Positions 20,066-28,559 are shown, counted from the first letter of the stretch. The stretch: 45,805 bases of DNA from Anaerostipes faecalis (GCF_018982945.1 NZ_JABRXE010000013.1:1-45805), one strand, 5' to 3'. The notes: a model not told the origin generated them from the letters alone. Numbers and translations: made by a program.

Positions 20066-20776
20066 ATGGAGAGATTAAAACAAAAAGCATTAGATATGGG
20101 AATTGCTTTAACAGATGATCAGATTTTTCAATTTGAAAAATATTATGAAATGCTCATAGAAAAAAATAAAGTAATGAATTTGACAGCTATAACAGAAAAA
20201 GAGGAAGTAATTGATAAACATTTTGTAGATAGTCTGGCATTTGTAAAGATGAAATTTGATTTATCAGGAAAAAAAATGCTGGATTTAGGTACAGGAGCAG
20301 GATTTCCTGGAATTCCATTAAAAATTGCATTTCCAGAACTGGATATTGTATTACTTGATTCTTTAAATAAAAGAGTTCGGTTTTTAAATGAAGTTATTGA
20401 GGAACTGTCACTGGAGAAAATTTCTGCAATTCACGGAAGAGCGGAAGATTTTGCAAAACAAAAAGATTATAGAGAAAGTTTTGATTTTGTGGTATCCCGT
20501 GCAGTTGCTAATTTAGCTGTGTTATCAGAATATTGTATTCCTTATGCCAAAGAAAATGGGTATTTCTGTCCATATAAATCTGGAGAGATTCAGGATGAGG
20601 TAAAAAATGCAGAAAAAGCAATTTCTGTTCTGGGTGGAAAATTGGAAGATATCATTTCGTTTGAAATACCTAATACAGATATGAAAAGAACGATTTTAAA
20701 GATAAAGAAAAGAAAGGCAACCCCAAAACGCTTTCCTAGAAAAGCGGGATTGCCTTCAAAAGAACCTATTTGTTAG
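20066..20776 (+). CDS. rsmG: 16S rRNA (guanine-527-N7)-methyltransferase RsmG
   Basis: The 236-residue SAM-dependent methyltransferase acts on 16S rRNA. The SAM motif is DLGTGAGFPG (73-82), with VVSRAVANLAVL further on and a C-terminal TPKRFPRKAGLPSKEP typical of the family. Its stop overlaps the stop of the convergent hydrolase by two bases. The last 60 nt also encode a hairpin with T-rich flank on the other strand. Confidence 0.96.
   Translation: MERLKQKALDMGIALTDDQIFQFEKYYEMLIEKNKVMNLTAITEKEEVIDKHFVDSLAFVKMKFDLSGKKMLDLGTGAGFPGIPLKIAFPELDIVLLDSLNKRVRFLNEVIEELSLEKISAIHGRAEDFAKQKDYRESFDFVVSRAVANLAVLSEYCIPYAKENGYFCPYKSGEIQDEVKNAEKAISVLGGKLEDIISFEIPNTDMKRTILKIKKRKATPKRFPRKAGLPSKEPIC
20702..20756 (-). 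terminator. Terminator-like hairpin inside the 3' end of rsmG
   Basis: AAGGCAA (20714-20720) pairs with TTGCCTT (20750-20756), extended by CCC/GGG and an inner CGCTTT/AAAGCG. On the minus strand it is followed by a T-rich run (about 20713-20702), which makes it a terminator for the convergent hydrolase gene. No T run follows on plus. Confidence 0.6.
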
Positions 20777-21723
20777 AAAAATATTCTGCAGATATTGTAT
20801 ACACTTTCAGGATCCTCCAATGAAGGAAGATGTTTTGTATTGTTCAAAAAGCTGCTTTCAATGGATGGATTCAATATCTGATACTGATCCAGCGTATTTT
20901 GTGCATCAGGCAGATTTGAACTGATTGCAATATACATACTTTGATTGATATTCTTTAAAGATGTAATAAGATTGCTGTTTAGATAATCTGATTTTAAACT
21001 TGCATACAAGTATTTTGCATTTGATCCAGATAAATGTGCAGCCTGATAGTAGGCATCAATATAATATCTTTTAATATTGGCTGGTGACTGAAAATACTTA
21101 GTATAAAATCTTTTTTCTACCATAGGCATGGATTGAATAAGGTTATAAGTAAAAGTACCTATAATAGGACATTCCAGTAAATATTTTAAGATTTGTTTTC
21201 TTTTATTTGGAAAATATTTGGAAACAGCCATATTTTCAGGATTGATAAACAAAAGTTTATGAAAATTATCTTTTTCCATGTTACATGCCTGAATTACTAA
21301 AGAAACAGATTTTCCTGATGCAATAATATCAGTTTTAGACTGAATAATATCTTTAATAAAATCATTAATAAGCTGGACATATATATAACTTGTATATGTT
21401 ATTTTGGGTTTTTCAGAGCGTCCACATCCAAGCAAATCTAAGGCATAAACTGTATGATGTTTAGAAAGAGGTTCAATTAATTTATAATATTCCATAGCGG
21501 AACTTCCACTGTTTAAATGGTGGATTAAAAGTATTGGAGAACCTTTCCCGTGTTTAGTATAAAAAATGTTACCAAAACGCCACTTATAAGTATGTTCGTT
21601 TGTAGAAGGAAGAGCATCTTTTAAACTGCATATGAAAGTTATTGTGCGGTTGATTGCATAAATTCCAGCAACTGCCAGACTTCCTAATAATGTAATGTTT
21701 TTTAGTTTATTATATTTTTTCAT
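20773..21723 (-). CDS. Alpha/beta hydrolase with N-terminal membrane anchor
   Basis: The 316-residue protein has a hydrophobic N-terminal segment (about 10-32) that probably anchors it. The alpha/beta-hydrolase fold follows: LLIHHLNSGSS for the oxyanion region, DLLGCGRSEKP for strand 4, a nucleophile elbow SGKSVS with S139 as the likely nucleophile, and a C-terminal histidine H298 in KHLPSLEDPE. The elbow has Ser instead of the last Gly of GxSxG, which is unusual but seen in some hydrolases of this group. Substrate is unknown. It is convergent with rsmG and divergent from the next gene. Confidence 0.75.
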   Translation of the reverse strand: MKKYNKLKNITLLGSLAVAGIYAINRTITFICSLKDALPSTNEHTYKWRFGNIFYTKHGKGSPILLIHHLNSGSSAMEYYKLIEPLSKHHTVYALDLLGCGRSEKPKITYTSYIYVQLINDFIKDIIQSKTDIIASGKSVSLVIQACNMEKDNFHKLLFINPENMAVSKYFPNKRKQILKYLLECPIIGTFTYNLIQSMPMVEKRFYTKYFQSPANIKRYYIDAYYQAAHLSGSNAKYLYASLKSDYLNSNLITSLKNINQSMYIAISSNLPDAQNTLDQYQILNPSIESSFLNNTKHLPSLEDPESVYNICRIFF

Positions 21724-21770
21724 AGGTAGCTCCTTTCTTTATCGGGTACCAGTTTATAGTCTATATTACT

Positions 21771-21799
21771 ATTATATGCTAAATAAAGTTTTGATACAA
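21771..21799 (-). promoter_or_regulatory. Promoter of the alpha/beta hydrolase
   Basis: Minus-strand TTGTAT (21794-21799), 17 nt, TATAAT (21771-21776), about 48 nt before the start codon. Confidence 0.7.
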
Positions 21800-21806
21800 T
21801 AATACT

Positions 21807-21834
21807 TTGATTTCTTCTGCTTTTCGTATATGAT
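21807..21834 (+). promoter_or_regulatory. Candidate promoter of the 251-residue unknown protein
   Basis: TTGATT (21807-21812), 16 nt, TATGAT (21829-21834), with AGAGGTGG ribosome site shortly after. The -10 is only about 20 nt from the ATG, so the leader would be very short. Confidence 0.45.
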
Positions 21835-21854
21835 AAATAAGAGGTGGTGATAGA

Positions 21855-22610
21855 ATGGAAAAGAAAATAGATAAAGATCATTTGATTAATCAGCTTTATG
21901 ATTACCTGATAAATGAGGTAAATTGTCTTAAAATAGAAAAAGATAAAATTAGTACAAAACTAAATTTTTATAAAGATGATAAAAATAAAAAATTAAATGT
22001 TGTTAAAGACGGAAATAAAATCTATCGTATCCGTAAGATTTTTTCACCACTTGATTTTAATCAGGAAGACGAAAATCAGAACAATTTCATTGATACATCT
22101 GAAATAGACCATTCTATACGGTTAGAAGAAAAAAATCTACAAGAGATTAATAATAAAATAAATATCTTATCAGAATATTTACAGGGGCTAGAGGAAAATT
22201 ATTTCGTTGCGGATTCAGATTATACTGCTGATGAAGATGAAAAAGTTCCGTTTATTCCGGCTTTTGACAGATTAGTTAAACATGTAAAAATGATTCATCC
22301 TGAAATAAGAATAAATAATAGTTTAACAGGCAATACATCTGAGATTTTGATGAATTTTTCTTTTTTAAAAGGATTTCAGGTGCTGATCGATTATCTGATT
22401 TTTGAGACAGGTGTATATGTAATTAATATCGAGAAATATATAGATAAATATAAAATATTAATAAAATTTGATATAAAGCCTAAATTGCCAAAAGATATTG
22501 CTGTTTTTAAGAATAGTAAAAGAATTTTGGAGGAAAAGCTTTCAAAAGAATATTCTGTTATCAGATGGAAGAGTAATTCAATAATAATACAGGCTCTAAT
22601 GGAGTCATAG
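21855..22610 (+). CDS. Unknown coiled-coil protein
   Basis: I do not recognise this 251-residue protein. It is soluble, Lys/Asp/Glu/Asn-rich, without signal peptide or membrane segment. Residues 1-55 and about 85-115 look helical and could form coiled coils. Residues about 160-205 contain ILMNFSFLKGFQVLIDYLIF followed by alternating strands, faintly like the helix-strand part of a histidine kinase ATPase domain but without its Asn or Gly boxes; this is weak. GAGGTGGTG precedes the ATG. It lies 12 nt before argS and may be co-transcribed with it. Confidence 0.6.
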   Translation: MEKKIDKDHLINQLYDYLINEVNCLKIEKDKISTKLNFYKDDKNKKLNVVKDGNKIYRIRKIFSPLDFNQEDENQNNFIDTSEIDHSIRLEEKNLQEINNKINILSEYLQGLEENYFVADSDYTADEDEKVPFIPAFDRLVKHVKMIHPEIRINNSLTGNTSEILMNFSFLKGFQVLIDYLIFETGVYVINIEKYIDKYKILIKFDIKPKLPKDIAVFKNSKRILEEKLSKEYSVIRWKSNSIIIQALMES

Positions 22611-22622
22611 AAAGGGAATATT

Positions 22623-24308
22623 ATGAAAAATAAGATTATTAATTTGATTGATGATGCAATTGAGGAATTGGATAAAGATACAATTGCTGGTATTTTGGAA
22701 ATTCCACCAAAAGAAGATATGGGAGACTTTGCTTTTCCTTGTTTTCAGCTGGCAAAGATTTTCAGAAAAGCTCCAAATATGATTGCTGAAGAAATCGCTG
22801 GAAAGATTGAAGTTACAAAAGATTTATCAAAGGTTGTTCCTATGGGACCATATGTTAATTTCTTTGTTAATAAGGAAATCTACGTAAAAGAAGTTTTAGG
22901 AAAAGTTGGAGAGAACTATGGTGCTTCTGATATTGGAAAAGGTAAAACAATCTGTATTGATTATTCTTCTCCTAATGTTGCAAAGAATTTTCATGTAGGA
23001 CATTTAAGAACAACAATTATAGGAAATTCACTTTATCATATTTTTGATAAACTTGGATATCATGTGGAAAGAATTAATCATCTTGGTGATTGGGGAACTC
23101 AATTTGGTAAACTAATTGTAGCTTATAAAAAGTGGGGAAGTAAAGAAGCTGTCGAAGAAAAAGGAATTCCTGAATTACTTGATCTTTATGTAAAATTTCA
23201 TAAAGAAGCAGAAGAGGATGACTCTTTGAATGATCAGGCGAGAGAATGGTTTGCCAAAATGGAACAGGGTGATCAGGAGGCCCTTTCTATTTGGGAATGG
23301 TTCAAAGATATTAGTTTAGTTGAATATAAAAGAATTTATAATGTTTTAAATGTTGATTTTGATCATTATACAGGTGAGAGTTTCTATAGAGACAAGACTA
23401 ATGCAGTTGTAAAAGAACTGGATGAAAAAGGACTTTTGAAAGAAAGTGAAGGAGCAATGATTGTAGATCTTGATGAATATGATATGGCTCCTTGTCTTGT
23501 GACAAAGAAGGATGGTAGTTCTATTTATGCAACAAGAGATCTTGCAGCAATTTTTTATCGTAAGAATACTTACAATTTTGATAAATGTATTTATGTTACC
23601 GGTTTGGAACAAAAATTACATTTTGCACAGGTTTTCAAAGTTGTTGAATTGATGGGATATGAATGGGCAAAGGATCAGTTAATACATGTTCCTTATGGTC
23701 TTGTAAGCTTAGAAGGTGGTAAACTTTCTACCCGTAGTGGAAATATAGTTTATGCTGAGGATATTCTGAAAGAATCAGTTTCAAAAATTAAAGAAATCAT
23801 TGAACAGAAAAACCCAGATTTAGAAAATAAAGATGAAGTAGCAAAGAAAGTTGGTATAGGTGCAATTATATTTAATGATCTTTATAATCAAAGAATTAAA
23901 GATGTAACTTTCACCTGGGAAAAAATTCATAATTTTGATGGTGAGACATGTCCATACGTACAATATACTTATGCAAGGGCTGCAAGTGTATTGCGAAAGA
24001 CAGGTATTACTGATGTTGGAGAGATTGATGCATCTTTAGTTACTGATGATACTTCTGTTGCATTATTAAAAGAAATTGAAAGATTTCCTCAGATTGTAAA
24101 GACAGCGGCAGAACGCTTGGAACCATCTGTAGTATCCAGATATGTAATGGCTGTTGCTCAAGCATTTAATAGATTTTATCATGAAAATCAATGTAATGTA
24201 GAAGATGAAAATCTAATGAAAGCTCGTGTGAAATTAGTAATTGTTGCAAAACAGGTTATTAAAGATGGATTAGAGTTATTAGGAATTCAATGTCCTGAAC
24301 AAATGTAA
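22623..24308 (+). CDS. argS: Arginyl-tRNA synthetase
   Basis: The 561-residue class I aminoacyl-tRNA synthetase charges tRNA-Arg. The N-terminal Add1 domain precedes SPNVAKNFHVGHLRT, with the HIGH signature as HVGH (124-127). The KMSKS equivalent is the degenerate KLSTRSGN, as usual in ArgRS. The C-terminal anticodon-binding DALR domain ends LLGIQCPEQM. No T-box leader is seen upstream. Confidence 0.97.
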   Translation: MKNKIINLIDDAIEELDKDTIAGILEIPPKEDMGDFAFPCFQLAKIFRKAPNMIAEEIAGKIEVTKDLSKVVPMGPYVNFFVNKEIYVKEVLGKVGENYGASDIGKGKTICIDYSSPNVAKNFHVGHLRTTIIGNSLYHIFDKLGYHVERINHLGDWGTQFGKLIVAYKKWGSKEAVEEKGIPELLDLYVKFHKEAEEDDSLNDQAREWFAKMEQGDQEALSIWEWFKDISLVEYKRIYNVLNVDFDHYTGESFYRDKTNAVVKELDEKGLLKESEGAMIVDLDEYDMAPCLVTKKDGSSIYATRDLAAIFYRKNTYNFDKCIYVTGLEQKLHFAQVFKVVELMGYEWAKDQLIHVPYGLVSLEGGKLSTRSGNIVYAEDILKESVSKIKEIIEQKNPDLENKDEVAKKVGIGAIIFNDLYNQRIKDVTFTWEKIHNFDGETCPYVQYTYARAASVLRKTGITDVGEIDASLVTDDTSVALLKEIERFPQIVKTAAERLEPSVVSRYVMAVAQAFNRFYHENQCNVEDENLMKARVKLVIVAKQVIKDGLELLGIQCPEQM

Positions 24309-24319
24309 AGAAAAATTAA

Positions 24320-24359
24320 AGAAGATAATGTTTCACGTGAAACATTATCTTCTTTTTTT
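24320..24359 (+). terminator. argS terminator whose stem contains a parS site
   Basis: A perfect 34-nt palindrome (24320-24353, 17-nt arms) is followed by a T run to 24359, an intrinsic terminator 12 nt past the argS stop codon. Its centre is the perfect parS at 24329-24344. Confidence 0.85.
24329..24344. promoter_or_regulatory. parS: parS site 1
   Basis: TGTTTCACGTGAAACA is an exact match to the conserved Bacillota parS consensus TGTTNCACGTGAAACA, bound by ParB/Spo0J to nucleate the segregation complex near the origin. Confidence 0.97.
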
Positions 24360-24396
24360 ATCTAAAAGTAAATTGTACAAAATAAAAAATTAGGAA

Positions 24397-24412
24397 TGTT
24401 TCACGTGAAACA
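24397..24412. promoter_or_regulatory. parS: parS site 2
   Basis: A second perfect TGTTTCACGTGAAACA, 68 bp from the first. It lies just upstream of the extended -10 of parA, covering the -35 zone, so ParB bound here could repress or shape parAB expression. Confidence 0.97.
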
Positions 24413-24434
24413 TATAGAAAAGGAAAAAAATTAG

Positions 24435-24443
24435 TGCTATAAT
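24435..24443 (+). promoter_or_regulatory. Extended -10 promoter of parA
   Basis: TGCTATAAT is a perfect extended -10 (TGnTATAAT), with no good -35 because parS 2 occupies nearby bases. It is 22 nt before the parA ATG. Confidence 0.6.
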
Positions 24444-24464
24444 AAATCTCAAAAGGAGAATAAC

Positions 24465-25235
24465 ATGGGAAGAATTATTGCAATTGCTAACCAAAAAGGT
24501 GGAGTTGGGAAAACAACAACAGCAGTGAATCTTTCGGCATCATTAGCAGAAAGAGGTAAGAAAACGCTAATTATAGATATGGACCCACAAGGAAATACCA
24601 CCAGTGGATTAGGACTAGACAAAAATGAATTGGAAAAAACTACATATGAAGTCATAACAGATGAATATTCTATTAAAGAATGCATTAGAGAAGAAATATT
24701 TGAAAATCTGTCGTTGTTACCTGCAAATAGAAATTTAGCAGGAGCAGAAATTGAGTTAATGACAGTTGATAAAATGCAATATATTTTAAAAGATAATTTG
24801 AAAGATGTTAAAGATTCATATGATTTTATTATCATTGATTGTCCACCGGCACTTGGAATGTTAACAGTAAATGCAATGACAGCTGCTAATACAGTTATTG
24901 TACCTATACAGTGTGAATTTTATGCTCTAGATGGTTTGACACAGCTGATTTATACAATTGAACTGATTCAAAAAAGCTTGAATCCGCAACTGAAAATTGA
25001 AGGAGTAGTATTTACTATGTACGATGCCAGAACAAATTTATCTCTGCAAGTCGTGGAAAATGTTAAGTCCTATTTGAATCAGAAAATCTATAAAACAATC
25101 ATTCCAAGAAATGTGCGTCTTGCAGAAGCACCAAGTCATGGACTTCCAATTAATTTGTATGATCCACGCTCTGTTGGAGCTGAAAGCTATGGATTTTTAG
25201 CAGAAGAAGTAATTGAAAACGGGGGTGCAGAATAA
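24465..25235 (+). CDS. parA: Chromosome partitioning ATPase ParA/Soj
   Basis: The 256-residue deviant Walker-A ATPase drives origin segregation with ParB and in spore formers modulates DnaA. KGGVGKTT is at 11-18, with DMDPQGN and IDCPPALGMLT (Walker B region). AAGGAG precedes the ATG. Its stop codon overlaps the parB start (TAATG). Also called soj in B. subtilis. Confidence 0.96.
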   Translation: MGRIIAIANQKGGVGKTTTAVNLSASLAERGKKTLIIDMDPQGNTTSGLGLDKNELEKTTYEVITDEYSIKECIREEIFENLSLLPANRNLAGAEIELMTVDKMQYILKDNLKDVKDSYDFIIIDCPPALGMLTVNAMTAANTVIVPIQCEFYALDGLTQLIYTIELIQKSLNPQLKIEGVVFTMYDARTNLSLQVVENVKSYLNQKIYKTIIPRNVRLAEAPSHGLPINLYDPRSVGAESYGFLAEEVIENGGAE

Positions 25236-26146
25236 TGGCAGCAAAGAAAAAAGGTCTGGGAAGAGGACTTAATACATTGATTCCAAGTGTGCCAATCGAG
25301 AATGATAATGTTAAAAAAACAGTAAAACAAAAAGAAGAATCTGAAACTGTTTCGGAAAAAGGGGAGATTCAATTATCAATTAATAAAATTGAACCAAATC
25401 CTGATCAGCCTAGAAATCAATTTGATGAAGATAGTCTGCAGGAATTAGCAGATTCAATTAAACAATATGGTGTACTGCAGCCATTACTTGTTAAAAAGAG
25501 AGATGATTTCTATGAAATAATTGCAGGAGAACGTCGTTGGAGAGCTGCAAAAATGGCGGGATTAAAAGAAGTTCCGGTAATTATTAGAGACTTTACAGAT
25601 AATGAGATTGTAGAAATTGCATTAATAGAAAACATTCAAAGAGAAGATTTGAGTCCTATTGAGGAGGCTTTGGCATATAAAAAACTAATGGAAGAGTTTG
25701 ATTTGAAACAGGACGAAGTTGCAACCAAAGTAAGTAAAAGCAGAGCAGCCATAACTAATTCATTAAGGCTTTTAAAACTTGATAAAAGAGTACAGAATAT
25801 GTTAGAAGATGAAATGATAAGTACAGGACATGCAAGAGCATTACTTGCTATTCACGATGTAAATCAGCAATATGAAATTGCAATGAAAGTCTTTGATGAA
25901 AAACTCAGTGTAAGAGATATTGAAAAGCTGGTAAAAGAATTAAATAAGCCAGAGAAAAAGAAAAAAGAAAATAATAAAGAAAATGAACATAGTTTTTTAT
26001 ATACAAATCTGGAAGAGGCAATGAAACAGGTTTTGGGAAGTAAAGTAAGTATAAAAAATAAAAAGGATAATAAGGGAAAAATAGAAATAGAATACTATTC
26101 CCGCGATGAGCTTGAGCGAATTGTGGATATGATAAAATCAATTTAG
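25235..26146 (+). CDS. parB: Chromosome partitioning protein ParB/Spo0J
   Basis: The 303-residue CTP-switch DNA clamp loads at parS. It begins MAAKKKGLGRGLNTLIP, the ParA-contacting N-terminus. The ParB/sulfiredoxin core has PDQPRNQFDEDSLQELA and the GERRWRA CTP motif (98-104). A helix-turn-helix follows near 160-185 (DEVATKVSKSRAAITNSLRLLKL). A basic Lys-rich linker leads to a C-terminal dimerisation domain. The two parS sites lie just upstream of parA. Confidence 0.96.
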   Translation: MAAKKKGLGRGLNTLIPSVPIENDNVKKTVKQKEESETVSEKGEIQLSINKIEPNPDQPRNQFDEDSLQELADSIKQYGVLQPLLVKKRDDFYEIIAGERRWRAAKMAGLKEVPVIIRDFTDNEIVEIALIENIQREDLSPIEEALAYKKLMEEFDLKQDEVATKVSKSRAAITNSLRLLKLDKRVQNMLEDEMISTGHARALLAIHDVNQQYEIAMKVFDEKLSVRDIEKLVKELNKPEKKKKENNKENEHSFLYTNLEEAMKQVLGSKVSIKNKKDNKGKIEIEYYSRDELERIVDMIKSI

Positions 26147-26162
26147 GAGGAACATAAGAGGA

Positions 26163-26654
26163 ATGATGGACTTTTTACAAGGTGTAGACATGTTGTATAT
26201 CATCATGGGATTAGGCGGTTTTGTAGTTCTTGAATTTATTCTCATTATTATACTTTTAGCTAAAGTGGGAAAACTGAAAAAGAATTATAAAACATTTTTA
26301 TCGGGAAATGATGGCAAATCATTGGAAAAAAGCATATTTGAAAAATTTGATCAGCTGGAACTTATGAAAAACGAACAAGAAGAAATTAAGAGAGAAATAA
26401 GAAAAGTTGATGAAGAATATGCAAAATCATTTTCTAAAATGGAAGTATATAAGTACAATGCATTTAGGGAAATGGGAGGAGATACAAGTTTTGTTATCGC
26501 GTTGTTAGATAAAAATAATAATGGTACTTTAATAAATGGAATGAATAGTCAAAAAGCCACCTATGTTTATGCGAAGGAAGTAGTGAATGGTGAGTCTAAA
26601 GTAGCATTATCAAAAGAAGAATCAGAAACATTAAAAAATTGTATGAATCAATAA
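26163..26654 (+). CDS. DUF4446 family membrane protein
   Basis: The 163-residue protein has one N-terminal membrane segment (about 11-33), then a coiled-coil-like Glu/Lys region and a conserved domain with YKYNAFREMGGDTSFVIALLDKNNNG. This family is commonly located next to parB in clostridia. Function unknown; the location suggests a link to chromosome or membrane organisation, which is inference. The gene starts 16 nt after parB. Confidence 0.85.
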   Translation: MMDFLQGVDMLYIIMGLGGFVVLEFILIIILLAKVGKLKKNYKTFLSGNDGKSLEKSIFEKFDQLELMKNEQEEIKREIRKVDEEYAKSFSKMEVYKYNAFREMGGDTSFVIALLDKNNNGTLINGMNSQKATYVYAKEVVNGESKVALSKEESETLKNCMNQ

Positions 26655-26666
26655 TTGGAGGAAAAA

Positions 26667-27944
26667 ATGTTAGATATTAAATTTTTAAGAGAAAATCCGG
26701 ATGTGGTAAAGCAGAATATTAAAAATAAATTTCAGGATCATAAGTTACCACTGGTAGATGAAGTAATAGAACTGGATAAAGAAAATAGAGAAATAAAACA
26801 GGAAGTACAGGAATTACGTGCAAACCGTAATAAGTTGTCTAAACAGATTGGTGCATTGATGGGACAAGGAAAAAAAGAAGAAGCAGAAGAAGTGAAAAAA
26901 CAGGTTACTTCACAGGCTGGTCGTATTGAGGAATTATCTGCAAAAGAAAAAGATGTAGAAGAAAAAATCAAAAAGATTATGATGACAATTCCAAATATTA
27001 TCGATCCATCTGTACCAATTGGAAAAGATGATAGTGAAAATGTAGAAGTAGAGAAATTCGGTGAACCTGTAGTACCTGATTTCGAAATTCCTTATCATAC
27101 AGATATCATGGAAAAATTTAACGGAATTGATTTAGACAGTGCAAGAAAAGTTGCAGGAAATGGTTTCTACTATCTTATGGGTGATATTGCAAGATTACAT
27201 TCTGCAGTTATTTCCTATGCAAGAGATTTTATGATTAACAGAGGATTTACTTATTGTGTACCTCCATTCATGATTCGAAGCAATGTTGTTACAGGAGTTA
27301 TGAGCTTTGATGAAATGGATGCAATGATGTACAAAATTGAAGGTGAAGACTTATACTTGATTGGTACAAGTGAACATTCAATGATTGGTAAATTTATTGA
27401 TACAACATTAGAGGAAGAAACACTGCCAAGAACCTTAACAAGTTATTCTCCATGTTTCCGTAAAGAAAAAGGTGCTCATGGAATTGAAGAAAGAGGAGTA
27501 TACAGAATCCATCAGTTTGAAAAACAGGAAATGATCGTGGTATGTAAACCGGAAGATAGCAAAGAATGGTATGAAAAATTGTGGAAAAATACAGTTGATT
27601 TGTTCCGCTCTCTGGATATTCCTGTTCGTACATTGGAATGCTGTTCAGGAGATTTAGCAGATTTAAAAGTTAAATCAGTAGATGTAGAAGCATGGTCTCC
27701 AAGACAGAAAAAATATTTTGAAGTTGGAAGCTGTTCTAATTTAGGTGACGCACAGGCAAGAAGATTACGTATTCGCATAAAAGGTGAAGATGGTAATTAC
27801 TTTGCTCATACATTAAATAATACAGTAGTGGCACCACCTAGAATGTTAATTGCATTCCTGGAAAATAATCTTCAGGCTGATGGAACAGTTCGTATTCCAG
27901 AAGTATTAAGACCATATATGGGTGGAATGGAAGTTATAAAATAA
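26667..27944 (+). CDS. serS: Seryl-tRNA synthetase
   Basis: The 425-residue class II synthetase charges tRNA-Ser. The N-terminal long coiled-coil arm (about 30-105) binds the tRNA-Ser variable arm. Motif 2 lies around FRKEKGAHGIEERGVYRIHQFEKQEM and motif 3 near the C-terminus at NNTVVAPPRMLIAFLENN. I use the ATG at 26667, which follows TTGGAGG; the longer reading from TTG at 26655 starts inside the ribosome site. No T-box leader is visible. Confidence 0.96.
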   Translation: MLDIKFLRENPDVVKQNIKNKFQDHKLPLVDEVIELDKENREIKQEVQELRANRNKLSKQIGALMGQGKKEEAEEVKKQVTSQAGRIEELSAKEKDVEEKIKKIMMTIPNIIDPSVPIGKDDSENVEVEKFGEPVVPDFEIPYHTDIMEKFNGIDLDSARKVAGNGFYYLMGDIARLHSAVISYARDFMINRGFTYCVPPFMIRSNVVTGVMSFDEMDAMMYKIEGEDLYLIGTSEHSMIGKFIDTTLEEETLPRTLTSYSPCFRKEKGAHGIEERGVYRIHQFEKQEMIVVCKPEDSKEWYEKLWKNTVDLFRSLDIPVRTLECCSGDLADLKVKSVDVEAWSPRQKKYFEVGSCSNLGDAQARRLRIRIKGEDGNYFAHTLNNTVVAPPRMLIAFLENNLQADGTVRIPEVLRPYMGGMEVIK

Positions 27945-27957
27945 AAGAGGAAAGCAT

Positions 27958-28206
27958 ATGGAAAAGGGAAAGATTCTAATAATAGAAGATCATAAACCTA
28001 TCCGTGCTGAAATATGTAAGTCTCTTGGTAAGTACGGTTATCGTACAATAGAGCTTACAAGGTATGAAACAATAATTGAAGATTGTGTTAAGGAACAGGC
28101 AGATTTGATACTATTAGATATCAATCTGCCTGTTTATGATGGTTACTATATATGCAGAAAAATTTGAAAACGATCAGATATTCCGATTATTGGTAAAAGA
28201 ATCTGA
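27958..28206 (+). pseudogene. Truncated BceR-like response regulator
   Basis: An ATG with good ribosome site opens a receiver domain: ILIIEDHKPIRAEICKSLGKYGYRTIEL with phospho-acceptor in LLLDINLPVYDGYYICRKI. A TGA stops it at 69 residues (28165-28167). The frame then continues with KRSDIPII, exactly the next expected family block, before another TGA at 28204. The second half of the receiver and the whole DNA-binding domain are missing. The BceR/VirR-type sequence suggests a lost antibiotic-sensing system. A 69-residue product could still be made. Confidence 0.8.
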
Positions 28207-28338
28207 TTTAAAAGAAATTGTGGAAAATCCATAAAAATTAATGTAAGAATGTTGATAACATCTAAAGTGATGGTAAACAATATTCAGAAAGAATTATTTT
28301 GATTATATCGGATAATAGAAAATGAAAGAATAGAGGAT

Positions 28339-28355
28339 GGGAGTTAATCACTCCC
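28339..28355 (-). terminator. Weak hairpin at the end of the 71-residue ORF
   Basis: GGGAGT (28339-28344) pairs with ACTCCC (28350-28355) across the stop codon of the minus-strand small gene. Only a mixed T/C run follows, so terminator function is doubtful. Confidence 0.35.
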
Positions 28356-28559
28356 TCCCGGTTTATCATCTGCATTTGGAAGAATTGGCGGTTTATACGG
28401 CATAATATCTTCATAAGCTTCATCTTCATAGTCATTTGCCGGTTCAACGCGAATTAGTCCGGTACATTCTGTTGCAGAGCAGACACTGCACATGTCAAAA
28501 ATATTCTCGTCAATCTGTTCGTTAGTTAGTTCTTTTTGATTTTTAATTTTTTTATCCAT
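28344..28559 (-). CDS. Small acidic protein with a Cys cluster
   Basis: This 71-residue protein is unassigned. A polar N-terminal half is followed by the core DMCSVCSATECTGLIRVEP (about 27-45) with three cysteines in eight residues, then a Pro/Asp/Glu-rich tail ending PGGSD. It has no signal peptide or membrane segment. AAGGAGG before the ATG is good but lies within a hairpin that also terminates the cupin gene. Metal binding or a peptide precursor are possible; no modifying enzyme or exporter is adjacent, which weighs against the second. Confidence 0.7.
   Translation of the reverse strand: MDKKIKNQKELTNEQIDENIFDMCSVCSATECTGLIRVEPANDYEDEAYEDIMPYKPPILPNADDKPGGSD

Noticed and set aside
22611-22622. 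T-box leaders before argS and serS.
   Set aside because: Both genes start within 12-16 nt of the previous stop codon, leaving no room for a T-box.
28344-28559. The 71-residue Cys protein as a RiPP precursor.
   Set aside because: No radical SAM, cyclodehydratase, lanthipeptide synthetase or exporter is nearby; kept only as an open possibility.
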